Shown here: one piece after another, positions 46,906 through 55,098 of the stretch
Numbering within the stretch: the first letter of the stretch is position 1
Layout of the letters: every line of letters begins with the position of its first letter
Assembly: GCA_016718825.1 (NCBI GenBank)
Contig: JADKCL010000029.1
Location: forward strand, 1 to 64,000
Length of the DNA stretch: 64,000 nucleotides
Source of the DNA: Bacteroidota bacterium
Lineage (GTDB): Bacteria > Bacteroidota > Bacteroidia > J057 > JADKCL01
Direction of reading: 5' to 3'
The notes under the pieces: model-generated
What the model saw: only the letters and a program-made list of their open reading frames with translations
What the model was told of the DNA's origin: nothing
Databases searched by the model: none
Program-made: the position numbers and the translations under genes

Positions 46906-48387
46906 ATGGATATTGTCTCAGGTAATGATGTATTGATGGTTTCGCCCATCTTGGTGCTGCTCTTCACGGGCTTGCTGCTGATGTTGTTGGATGCCTTCAA
47001 AATTCACCAACCCCTAGGTTGGGTGGCCGGACTTGGCGTTTTGGCTTCCTGCGTGTTGGCTTTGCCACCCGTTTTGGAAGGTATGGGCGGCACGCTCCAA
47101 CCATTTTCCATGTACAACATGATGCGTACCGACAGCACATCGGCGTTGGTTCACATCTTTTTATGTATCTCCGGACTTTTTACCCTCTTTTTTGTGGGGG
47201 ATTTCATGAAAAGGCAGCCGGCAAAGGTGTACGACATCTACGCCTTGCTGGTCTTCTCCTTGACGGGAATGGTCATGTTGGCCAATGCCAATGATTTGAT
47301 TATGACCTTTATTGGTCTGGAGACCATGTCCATTTGCCTCTACGTGATGGCGGCTATGTACAAAAAGGATCCACGCAGCAACGAGGCCGGCCTCAAATAC
47401 TTCCTCCTTGGCGCGTTTGCTACCGGCTTTTTTGTCTATGGTATCGCCTTGATTTACGGTGGCGCAGGTTCAACGAATTTCAGTGCCATGGACTTTGGTC
47501 GCCTCGTCACTAGTCCATTGTTTTACCCTGGCGTGGGAATGCTGATCATCGGTTTCCTCTTTAAGGTGAGTGCATTTCCCTTTCACGCCTGGACCCCGGA
47601 CGTTTATTCTGGAACGCCAACTCCCCTCACCGGCTTTATGGCCACGGGGAGCAAGGCAGCCGCATTTATCGCCTTGGCGATGTTCATCAACTTGCATCCT
47701 GCCATCGCCGGCGACGACAAGTTGCAGTACGTTATCTTGGGCTGCGCGCTGCTGACAATGATTTATGGAAATATCGTGGCTGCCCGTCAGTCCAATCTCA
47801 AGCGTATGTTGGCTTATTCCAGCATCGCTCACTCCGGATATGTATTGCTTGCCATTACGAGCGGCGAGCGCGGGATTGAGGCCGTGATCTTCTACATGTT
47901 GATCTACACGCTGATGAACATCGGTGCTTTCGGATTGGTCGGCATGGCCGAAACGACGACAGAAGACAACAATCTTTCCAGTTGGAAGGGTTTTGGACGC
48001 ACCAATCCTTGGTTGGGCGCTGCACTTTCGATATTCCTCTTTTCATTGGCCGGTATTCCGCCTTTGGCTGGATTCATGGGTAAGTACTTTGTGTTTGCGG
48101 CAGCGATCAGCAGCGGAATCATTGTTCCTGCGATCATCGGTATCCTTACCTCTGTCATTGGCGCTTACTATTACATCAGCGTTGTCAAGACGATGTATTT
48201 CGACGAGAAAGATACCCCCAAAGTGGTCACATCCAAAGATATGGCGCCGACGATGGGCATCGTGTTGTTGGTGATTTTGGTCGTCGCTTTTGGTGTGTTC
48301 CCATCCTTGATTCAGGACTACGTGACCAGTGCAATTGGCGGTCAGGCTGCAATGCCGGCTTTGCCACTGACAGGTGTGGTACAGTAA
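46906..48387 (+). CDS. nuoN: NADH-quinone oxidoreductase subunit N
   Basis: 493 residues with about 14 membrane helices. Antiporter-like subunit of complex I. Recognisable conserved blocks: NANDLIMTFIGLETMSICLYV with the glutamate of the first ion path, SNEAGLKYFLLGAFATGFFVYG, FLFKVSAFPFHAWTPDVYSGTP split as KVSAFPFHAWTPDVY, the lysine-containing FMATGSKAAAFIAL, and SNLKRMLAYSSIAHSGY. Length and order fit NuoN (not M or L). It couples quinone reduction to proton or sodium pumping. The other nuo genes would normally lie just upstream, but here the upstream neighbour is the paa regulator, so this subunit is detached from any nuo cluster within the window. Confidence 0.93.
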   Translation: MDIVSGNDVLMVSPILVLLFTGLLLMLLDAFKIHQPLGWVAGLGVLASCVLALPPVLEGMGGTLQPFSMYNMMRTDSTSALVHIFLCISGLFTLFFVGDFMKRQPAKVYDIYALLVFSLTGMVMLANANDLIMTFIGLETMSICLYVMAAMYKKDPRSNEAGLKYFLLGAFATGFFVYGIALIYGGAGSTNFSAMDFGRLVTSPLFYPGVGMLIIGFLFKVSAFPFHAWTPDVYSGTPTPLTGFMATGSKAAAFIALAMFINLHPAIAGDDKLQYVILGCALLTMIYGNIVAARQSNLKRMLAYSSIAHSGYVLLAITSGERGIEAVIFYMLIYTLMNIGAFGLVGMAETTTEDNNLSSWKGFGRTNPWLGAALSIFLFSLAGIPPLAGFMGKYFVFAAAISSGIIVPAIIGILTSVIGAYYYISVVKTMYFDEKDTPKVVTSKDMAPTMGIVLLVILVVAFGVFPSLIQDYVTSAIGGQAAMPALPLTGVVQ

Positions 48388-48492
48388 GGATTCCCAATTT
48401 TTTTGTTTTTGCCTTAGATTTGCACCTCTTTCGCTGAATCTTCAGCGAAGTTGGTTTCTGTTATCCTCATTCCTGAAATTGTTTACAAACCC

Positions 48493-49911
48493 ATGAATCT
48501 TCAAGACGCCATTGCGCACCCGCTGTTTGAAAAATTGCGGGAAACGACACGAAAGCTGGGCGTGCGCAGCTACGTGATCGGAGGCTATGTGCGCGACCAC
48601 ATGCTTGGACGCACCTGCAAGGACATCGACATTGTCGTCGAAGGAAAGGGAATCGACTTGGCAAGGGCATTTGCAAAGGACATCGGCAGCGATGGATTTT
48701 CGTTTTTCGAGAATTTTGGAACTGCCATGGTCATGTTTGGGGACTATCAAGTCGAATTTGTCGGTGCCCGCAAGGAAAGTTATCGCCGCGAGTCCCGCAA
48801 GCCCATCGTCGAAGAGGGAACGCTGGAGGATGACCAAATCCGTCGCGATTTCACGATCAATGCCATGAGCATTTCGTTGAACGAAGACGATTACGGGCAA
48901 TTGGGAGATCCTTTTGATGGCGTTTTGGACCTTCGGGACCGGATTGTCAGGACGCCGACCGATCCGGATGTCACCTTTAGCGACGATCCTTTGCGCATGA
49001 TGCGTGCCATTCGATTTGCAACCCAACTCAATTTTGTGATTGAGGATGAGACCTTTGATTCCATTGCGCGCAACAAGGACCGGATTTCGATTGTCTCGCA
49101 GGAGCGCATTACCGAGGAGTTGAATAAGATCATCCTGGCCAAATACCCATCGGTCGGATTCAATTTGTTGTTTGAGGCCGGGCTGTTGCACATCATCTTT
49201 CCGGATTTCGTGAAGTTGCATGGTGTGGACATTGTCGATGGCCGCGGTCACAAGGACAATTTTCACCATACCCTTCAAGTCGTGGACAATGTCTGCGCCC
49301 TGACGGATGATCTATGGCTGCGTTGGGCAGCCGTGTTGCATGACATTGCTAAGCCTGCAACCAAAAAGTACTATCCCAAGCAAGGCTGGACCTTCCACGG
49401 GCATGAAGACATGGGCGCTCGCTGGGTGCCACGCATCTTCCGTGACCTGCGCCTTCCGCTGGACGGGAAAATGAAATTTGTGCAGAAACTGGTCAAGCTG
49501 CATTTGCGGCCGATCGTTTTGGCTCAGGAAATCGTGACCGACAGTGCGGTGCGCAGGCTCATGTTTGAGGCGGGCGAAGACATTGACGCTTTGATGAAGC
49601 TTTGCCGCGCCGACATCACGACACGTAACGAGAAAAAATTCGAAAAGCACCTGCGCAACTTTGCGCTCGTCGAGCAGAAGATCATCGATCTCGAGGAGCG
49701 CGACCGCATCCGCAACTGGCAGCCGCCATTGTCGGGCGAAATGATCATGGAGCTGTTCAATGTACCTCCAGGGCCGATTGTCGGCCATATCAAAAGCGCT
49801 GTGCGCGAAGCGATTTTGGATGGTGTCATTCCAAACGAGGAAGGTCCGGCGATCGACTTGGCAAGGGATGTCGCGACAAAACTCCTTGGCAGAAAATCCA
49901 ACGAAAAATAG
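48493..49911 (+). CDS. CCA-adding tRNA nucleotidyltransferase / poly(A) polymerase family with HD domain
   Basis: 472 residues from ATG 48493; a TTG further upstream would add 14 residues without similarity. N-terminal nucleotidyltransferase domain: SYVIGGYVRDHMLGRTCKDIDIVV as YVIGGYVRDHMLGR plus CKDIDIVV (GG...DxD catalytic carboxylates), then RRDFTINAM and DDPLRMMRAIRFATQL. HD domain: DNFHHTLQVVDN and AAVLHDIAKPATKKY (His-Asp pair). This is the class II CCA-adding or tRNA nucleotidyltransferase/HD arrangement of Bacteroidota, which adds or repairs the 3' CCA of tRNA. The HD part may have phosphohydrolase activity. Confidence 0.88.
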   Translation: MNLQDAIAHPLFEKLRETTRKLGVRSYVIGGYVRDHMLGRTCKDIDIVVEGKGIDLARAFAKDIGSDGFSFFENFGTAMVMFGDYQVEFVGARKESYRRESRKPIVEEGTLEDDQIRRDFTINAMSISLNEDDYGQLGDPFDGVLDLRDRIVRTPTDPDVTFSDDPLRMMRAIRFATQLNFVIEDETFDSIARNKDRISIVSQERITEELNKIILAKYPSVGFNLLFEAGLLHIIFPDFVKLHGVDIVDGRGHKDNFHHTLQVVDNVCALTDDLWLRWAAVLHDIAKPATKKYYPKQGWTFHGHEDMGARWVPRIFRDLRLPLDGKMKFVQKLVKLHLRPIVLAQEIVTDSAVRRLMFEAGEDIDALMKLCRADITTRNEKKFEKHLRNFALVEQKIIDLEERDRIRNWQPPLSGEMIMELFNVPPGPIVGHIKSAVREAILDGVIPNEEGPAIDLARDVATKLLGRKSNEK

Positions 49912-49924
49912 GATATTTACCAAG

Positions 49925-50668
49925 ATGAAATCTTGGCGAATGAAAGGATCCATTTTGCGTCGCAGCCTCTTGCCGGCCGTTTTATTGCTCGTTTTGATAG
50001 GTTCGGGACAATTCAACTTGCATGCCCAACGGGGAATCGGCTTTCGATTCGGGTCCGATTTTAACCACTTTTTCCGCGCTGAGGAGCATCCTTTGGTGGA
50101 TGGATGGTGGAGCAATCTGGTTTTCGGATCTTACTACGAAGCCTATTTCCAGGATGGCGGCGCTCAAATCGGCCTGAATATTCTCTATAAAAATGACCGT
50201 GAAAAGGGATTTCCCAATTTTCCAGTCGTGCAGCGCGATTGGCGGGCTGGTCAAAACATCGGCCTGACAGCTTTGGAGTTGGACTTCAAAGTAGGGCCGC
50301 GATTTGGCCTGTTTAACCCCAAAATCGGCGCGCAGGTGATGTATTGCCTCCGCCGAGAAGGCTTTTTGGAACAAGGTGACAGTTCAAGCTTGAACCGCAC
50401 CTATTTTCAACTGCCCTTTGGATTGAGTTTGGAAGGGCCGACCGGCTACGGCAGCGTGGGATTTGGCGTATTCTACAGCGTCGGCATGAACAACGTCATC
50501 AAAGCGCCGACACCAGGACTACGCGACTACGACGGCTCCAAAATCAGAGGCCTCCGCTTCGAATTGAACATTGTCTTCTCCGCAGGCGAGCAAAAGGAAA
50601 AGCATCCCGACAAGATTTACGACCCCGAGACAGGGGAGGAGATTGTGCCGAATGATGATGGGAGGTAG
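49925..50668 (+). CDS. Outer-membrane beta-barrel-like protein
   Basis: 247 residues from ATG 49925. Signal segment LLPAVLLLVLIGSGQFNLHA. The mature part is beta-rich with alternating aromatic residues (NLVFGSYYEAYFQDGG, QIGLNILYKND, ALELDFKVGPRFGLFNPKIG, YFQLPFGLSLEGPTGYGS) and ends in a charged tail (KHPDKIYDPETGEEIVPND). The pattern fits a small 8- to 10-strand outer-membrane barrel of the porin-like families frequent in Bacteroidota. No precise family recognised. It starts 13 bp after the nucleotidyltransferase stop, so possibly co-transcribed. Confidence 0.7.
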   Translation: MKSWRMKGSILRRSLLPAVLLLVLIGSGQFNLHAQRGIGFRFGSDFNHFFRAEEHPLVDGWWSNLVFGSYYEAYFQDGGAQIGLNILYKNDREKGFPNFPVVQRDWRAGQNIGLTALELDFKVGPRFGLFNPKIGAQVMYCLRREGFLEQGDSSSLNRTYFQLPFGLSLEGPTGYGSVGFGVFYSVGMNNVIKAPTPGLRDYDGSKIRGLRFELNIVFSAGEQKEKHPDKIYDPETGEEIVPNDDGR

Positions 50669-50710
50669 GGATTCCTACCAATAGAACTTCATCGAGAAAT
50701 TGTTACCCCC

Positions 50711-53339
50711 TCACCCCAACAACCCCTCCGCCTTCGCAACAGCCTTCGCAATCCCAGCTGCATCCTTACCGCCGGCGCTTGCAAAAAACGATTGTCCGCC
50801 GCCGCCGCCTTGGATTTCCTTGGCGATTTCGCGGATCAAGTTGCCTGCATTGACCGTTTTGGCGGCATCCAAGTCCTCGGTGATGACCACGTTGAGCATC
50901 GGCTTGCCATCAAAGATGGCGCCGAGCACGATCACCGCATTCGTCAAGCCCTTGCGCAGGTCAAAGGCCAAGGTCTTCAGTTCCTTGTCGCTCGGAACCT
51001 CTACCACTTCGTTGATCAGCGTCAAATTGCCGACGGATTTTGCACGTGCAAGCAAACCTTCCTTCAGGTCGCCGACTGCTGCTGCTTGCAGCTTCTGAAG
51101 ATCCTTTTCGAGCTTTTTGTTGGCGTCGAGCAGGGTTTCCAAGGCTTTGGCCGGATCCTGCGGATTGCGCAACAAATCCGTCAAGCTCTCCAAAATCGCC
51201 AATTTTTGCTCCATGTATGTGATCGCGCCATCGCTCGTCACAGCCTCGATGCGGCGTACGCCGGTCGAAATCGAACCTTCGCTCACCAATTTGAAGAGGC
51301 GAATTTCGCTCGTATTCTGCACGTGCACGCCACCGCAGAGCTCCACGGAATATTTCGGATCGAATGTGATCACCCGCACGGCGTCGCCGTACTTTTCGCC
51401 AAAGAGCATCATGGCACCCAAGGTCTTGGCCTCCGAAATGGGGACATTCCGGCGCTCGGACAAGGCAATGCCTTCTGCAATTTTCGAATTCACGATGCGC
51501 TCCACCTCGGAAATCTCGGCATCGGTCATTTTTTGGAAATGGCTGAAGTCAAAGCGCAGGATCTGATCCGAGACCAAGGAGCCTTTTTGCTCGACGTGCG
51601 TGCCCAAAACGCGGCGCAAGGCGGCGTGGAGCAAGTGCGTCGCGCTATGGTTGGCACGGATGAGGCGACGACGTTCGGCATCGACCTCGGCTGCCCATTC
51701 GCCGGTTGCGATTTCAGGCAATTCCTCGACAAAATGGATGATCAGGTCATTTTCCTTCTTGGTGTCGAGCACCTTGAGGGTTTCATTGGCGCTGCGGAGG
51801 AAGCCTGTGTCACCGACTTGTCCGCCAGACTCTGCATAAAAAGGTGTGCGGTCAAGCACGACCTTGATACACTTTGCCTTTGGCTGTCTCGAGCGTACGG
51901 TAGCGGGTGATCTGCGAAGTTCCCTCGGTGGTTTCGTAACCCGTGAAAACCGGCATGCCATTCATCGGTTGCACTTCCACCCAGTCGCCGGTTTTGACTT
52001 CGCCTGCTGTACGACCCCCGTCTCGCTGTGCCTTCAATAACGCCTCAAACGTATCCTCATCCACGGACCAGCCTTGCTCTTTGGCCATGACCTTGGTCAA
52101 GTCGATCGGGAATCCGAAACGGTCATAAAGGTTGAAGGCAAATTGCCCATCGATGATGCGGACATTGTTTTGATGTTCGCGGACGTACTCGTCAAACAGG
52201 CGCGTACCACGCTCCAGCGTACGCAGGAAGCTTTTTTCCTCCTCTTCGATGACCCTTTTGATGAATGCTTTTTGTGCATTGACCTCGGGGAAGACGTCGG
52301 CATAAATTGCAGCGAGCACATCGACCAAACGGTAGAGGAAAGGCTCCGTACGTCCCAGAAATTGGAATCCGTAGCGGGAGGCACGACGCAGAATCCGGCG
52401 CACGACATAACCTGCCTTGCCATTCGAAGGAACCTGACCGTCGGCGATACAGAAACAAATCGAACGAATATGGTCCATGACCACGCGCATCGCAATGCTT
52501 TCTTCCTCGGTGCGACCGTATTTGCAGCCGTATTCCTTCTCCAGAAAATCGATGTACGGGCGGAAAAGGTCGGTGTCGTAATTGCTTTGTTTGCCTTGCA
52601 GCGCCATGCAAAGGCGTTCGAAGCCCATGCCGGTGTCCACATTTTTGGCAGGCAACGATTCCAATGACTTGTCTGCCTTGCGGTTGAACTCCATGAACAC
52701 GAGGTTCCAGATTTCCACCACCTGCGGATGATCGTTGTTGACGTGGTCGCGGCCAGGCGATTTCGCTTTTTCTTCGGCACTGCGAATGTCCACATGGAGT
52801 TCGGAGCAAGGCCCGCAAGGACCGGTGTCGCCCATTTCCCAGAAATTGTCCTTTTTGCTGCCGCGCAAGATATGGGATTCATCCACCCATTTTTTCCATT
52901 CTTCAAGGGCATCCACGTCTTCGGGCATATTGTCGCCTTCATCGCCGCCAAAAATGGTCACATAGATGTCGTCTTTGGGGATCCCGAAGGTGTTGTGCAG
53001 CAAATCCCAAGCCCAGGCAATCGCATCGGTCTTGTAATAGTCGCCAAACGACCAGTTTCCCAACATCTCAAACATGGTATGGTGGTAGGTGTCGTGGCCC
53101 ACATCGTCCAAGTCGTTGTGCTTGCCGGATGCGCGCAAGCATTTTTGTGTATCGGCGATGCGCAGGGCTTTAGGTGGTTTGATGCCCAAGAAATTGTCCT
53201 TAAATTGAGCCATCCCGGAGTTGTTGAACATCAGGGTCGGATCGTCTTTGGCAATGATCGGCGCACTCTCAACGATGAGATGTTGGCGTTCTTGGAAGAA
53301 TTTGAGGAATTGACTGCGTATTTCGCTCGAAGTTTTCAT
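50711..53339 (-). CDS. alaS: Alanyl-tRNA synthetase (frame broken by one extra base near 51862)
   Basis: About 875 residues in two frames; start chosen at ATG 53339 (MKTSSEIRSQFLKFFQ). Frame 1 holds the class II catalytic core: FFQERQHLIVESAPI, TLMFNNSGMAQFKD, MEFNRKADKSLESLPAKNVDTG as EFNRKADKSLESLP, GMGFERL. Frame 2 holds the editing and C-terminal parts: TPFYAESGGQVGDTG, ANHSATHLLHAALR (zinc-binding HxxxH), VELCGGVHVQNT (CxxxH), and the C-Ala domain (NVVITEDLD, GGGGGQSFFASAGG). The break is inside the pair gg of caaggtcgtg. Deleting one g restores KVYQ-VVLDRTPFY exactly. alaS is essential, so the break is most likely a sequence error. Confidence 0.9.
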
Positions 53340-53570
53340 GCTGGAAAGCCCTTTATTTTTCTCACACTGCACGGTGGATAAATTATCACGACCGCTTGCG
53401 TTTAAGTTTTTTAGTTCTAATTTTGAATCTGTGGATAACCTGTGGATAAGCTGTCACCGCCTGTGGGGGTTTCAGTATCCGTCAGAAATATCGAAATTTG
53501 CGCGGCCATTGCCGCATGGAATTCTGCCTTCATAAAAAGGCTGTAAAACTAGGAAAAAAACGTCAACTGT

Positions 53571-54515
53571 ATGGCTAAAATCAAATATTACTACGATACA
53601 GAGACCTGCAACTTTGAGAAAGCCAACATGGATTCGCATACCATTTTGCGAACTGTGCTGTCTTATCTGATGGTTTCCGGTGTCGTGGCGATTTTGGTGG
53701 TGGTCTATTTGTTCTATTTTTCTTCGAATCCATTGACGGAGCAGCTCAGGCAAGACAACCGGGACCTATCCCTTCAGCTTGAAAAGTTTGATGAAGCGAT
53801 TGCCTCTCTTGAAACGGATTTGGAGGCCCTCCATCAAAAGGACGAAGACGTTTACCGTGCCATTTTGAAAGCAGACCCCATCAAGGATGAGTGGGAGGCG
53901 GGTTCGGGCGGTTCTGCGGAGTTCAAACCCTTTGAAAAGGAATCGCTGCAGGAAACCGACATGCGCATGGATGCCTTGAATAGCAAAGTCAAGATCCAAA
54001 GGGAGTCGTTTCGCCGATTGCTCGCCATGTATGCAGTGCGAGAGGATGAAATGAAGCACATGCCTTCCATCCGGCCGATTGCCAACGATTGTATCAGTGG
54101 GTTTGGCTATCGTTTTCATCCGATCCTGAAAGTCAGGAAACTCCATACCGGGCTTGACTTTGGAGCACCGATGGGTACGCCGATCTATGCAACGGCTGAA
54201 GGTACAGTGATCAATGCCAATCACGGGGCCAATGGATATGGACTTTGTGTGGACTTGCAGCACGGATTTGGCATTGAAACAAAGTATGCCCACTTAAGCA
54301 AAGTCGCTGTGAAGGTGGGGCAGAAGGTTAAGCGAGGGGACTTGATCGCTTATTCGGGAAATTCAGGATTGTCAAAAGGCCCTCACTTGCACTACGAAAT
54401 CAAAAAAGACGGTGTCAAAATCGATCCCATTGATTATTTTTACTCGGATTTGACGCCTGAGCAGTACGTGAGTTTCAAACGTCAGGCCAATCAGATCAAT
54501 GAGTCAATGGACTGA
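53571..54515 (+). CDS. M23-family (LytM) peptidoglycan endopeptidase, membrane-anchored
   Basis: 314 residues. Short cytoplasmic N-terminus (MAKIKYYYDTET), one membrane helix (VVAILVVVYLFYF, about 35-50), a coiled coil (about 55-105), and a C-terminal LytM domain (about 180-285). The zinc ligands are visible: GYRFHPILKVRKLHTGLDFGAP gives H and D as FHPILK..HTGLDFG, and HLHYEI gives the catalytic and third histidine. The domain therefore looks active and would cut peptide cross-links in the periplasm. It is followed without a gap by a MerR regulator (TGATG overlap). This pair next to alaS is a common Bacteroidota arrangement as far as I recall. Confidence 0.9.
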   Translation: MAKIKYYYDTETCNFEKANMDSHTILRTVLSYLMVSGVVAILVVVYLFYFSSNPLTEQLRQDNRDLSLQLEKFDEAIASLETDLEALHQKDEDVYRAILKADPIKDEWEAGSGGSAEFKPFEKESLQETDMRMDALNSKVKIQRESFRRLLAMYAVREDEMKHMPSIRPIANDCISGFGYRFHPILKVRKLHTGLDFGAPMGTPIYATAEGTVINANHGANGYGLCVDLQHGFGIETKYAHLSKVAVKVGQKVKRGDLIAYSGNSGLSKGPHLHYEIKKDGVKIDPIDYFYSDLTPEQYVSFKRQANQINESMD

Positions 54516-54847
54516 TGGAAGAGCAAGAAGACATTCAGAAGAAGTATTACACGATTGGTGAAGTGGCAGACATGTTGGATGTCAAGCCCTCGCTCATCCG
54601 TTTCTGGGAGACAGAGTTTCCCCAATTGAGCCCACGCAAAAATCGCAAGGGAAACCGCACCTACACCGAGGCCGATATCGCGATGCTCAAGACCATTTAT
54701 TATTTGGTCAAAGAGCGCAAATTCACCCTCAAAGGTGCCCAAGACAAACTCAAGCAGAATCCCAAAGATCTTGAATACGAGCAACGCACCCGAGAAACTT
54801 TATTAAAAGTGCGTGGATTCTTGGCAGAATTGAAAGAATATCTTTAA
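54515..54847 (+). CDS. MerR family transcriptional regulator
   Basis: 110 residues. Winged helix-turn-helix at the N-terminus: YYTIGEVADMLDVKPSLIRFWE, seen as TIGEVADMLDVKPSLIRFW, then RNRKGNRTY-like KNRKGNRTYTEADI and KTIYYLVKERKFTLKGAQ. The dimerisation helix is short (RTRETLLKVRGFLAELKEYL in part) and there is no metal- or ligand-binding domain, so it belongs to the short MerR group found next to M23 peptidases. Starts within the stop of the peptidase gene, implying coupling. Target genes unknown. Confidence 0.88.
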   Translation: MEEQEDIQKKYYTIGEVADMLDVKPSLIRFWETEFPQLSPRKNRKGNRTYTEADIAMLKTIYYLVKERKFTLKGAQDKLKQNPKDLEYEQRTRETLLKVRGFLAELKEYL

Positions 54848-54865
54848 GTTTGCCCTCCCAATCAT

Positions 54866-54938
54866 CGAGGTGTAGCTCAGTTGGTAGAGTACACGTCTGG
54901 GGGGCGTGTGGCCGCTGGTTCAAGTCCAGTCACCTCGA
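54866..54938 (+). tRNA. tRNA-Pro (anticodon GGG)
   Basis: Cloverleaf is complete: acceptor CGAGGTG/CACCTCG, D stem GCTC/GAGT around AGTTGGTA, anticodon stem CACGT/GCGTG with loop CTGGGGG (anticodon GGG at 54899-54901), T arm GCTGG-TTCAAGT-CCAGT and discriminator A. The 3' CCA is not encoded (next bases ct), consistent with the need for a CCA-adding enzyme such as the one at 48493. Confidence 0.92.
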
Positions 54939-55098
54939 CTAAAGGAAAATAAGGCTGTCCAACGCGGATGGCCTCTTTTTTTGCGCGGTTTCCTTGTTTT
55001 CCTGTGGACAATTAGCCCAAATTTGCTCAAGAAAATTTGTTCATTTTGAAACCCCAAGCCGCCTAGTCGGCATTTTTTGATCATCTGGACCGAATTCA

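Noticed and set aside
50792..51910. 372-codon plus-strand frame opposite alaS
   Set aside because: Complement of conserved alaS editing domain; no independent similarity.
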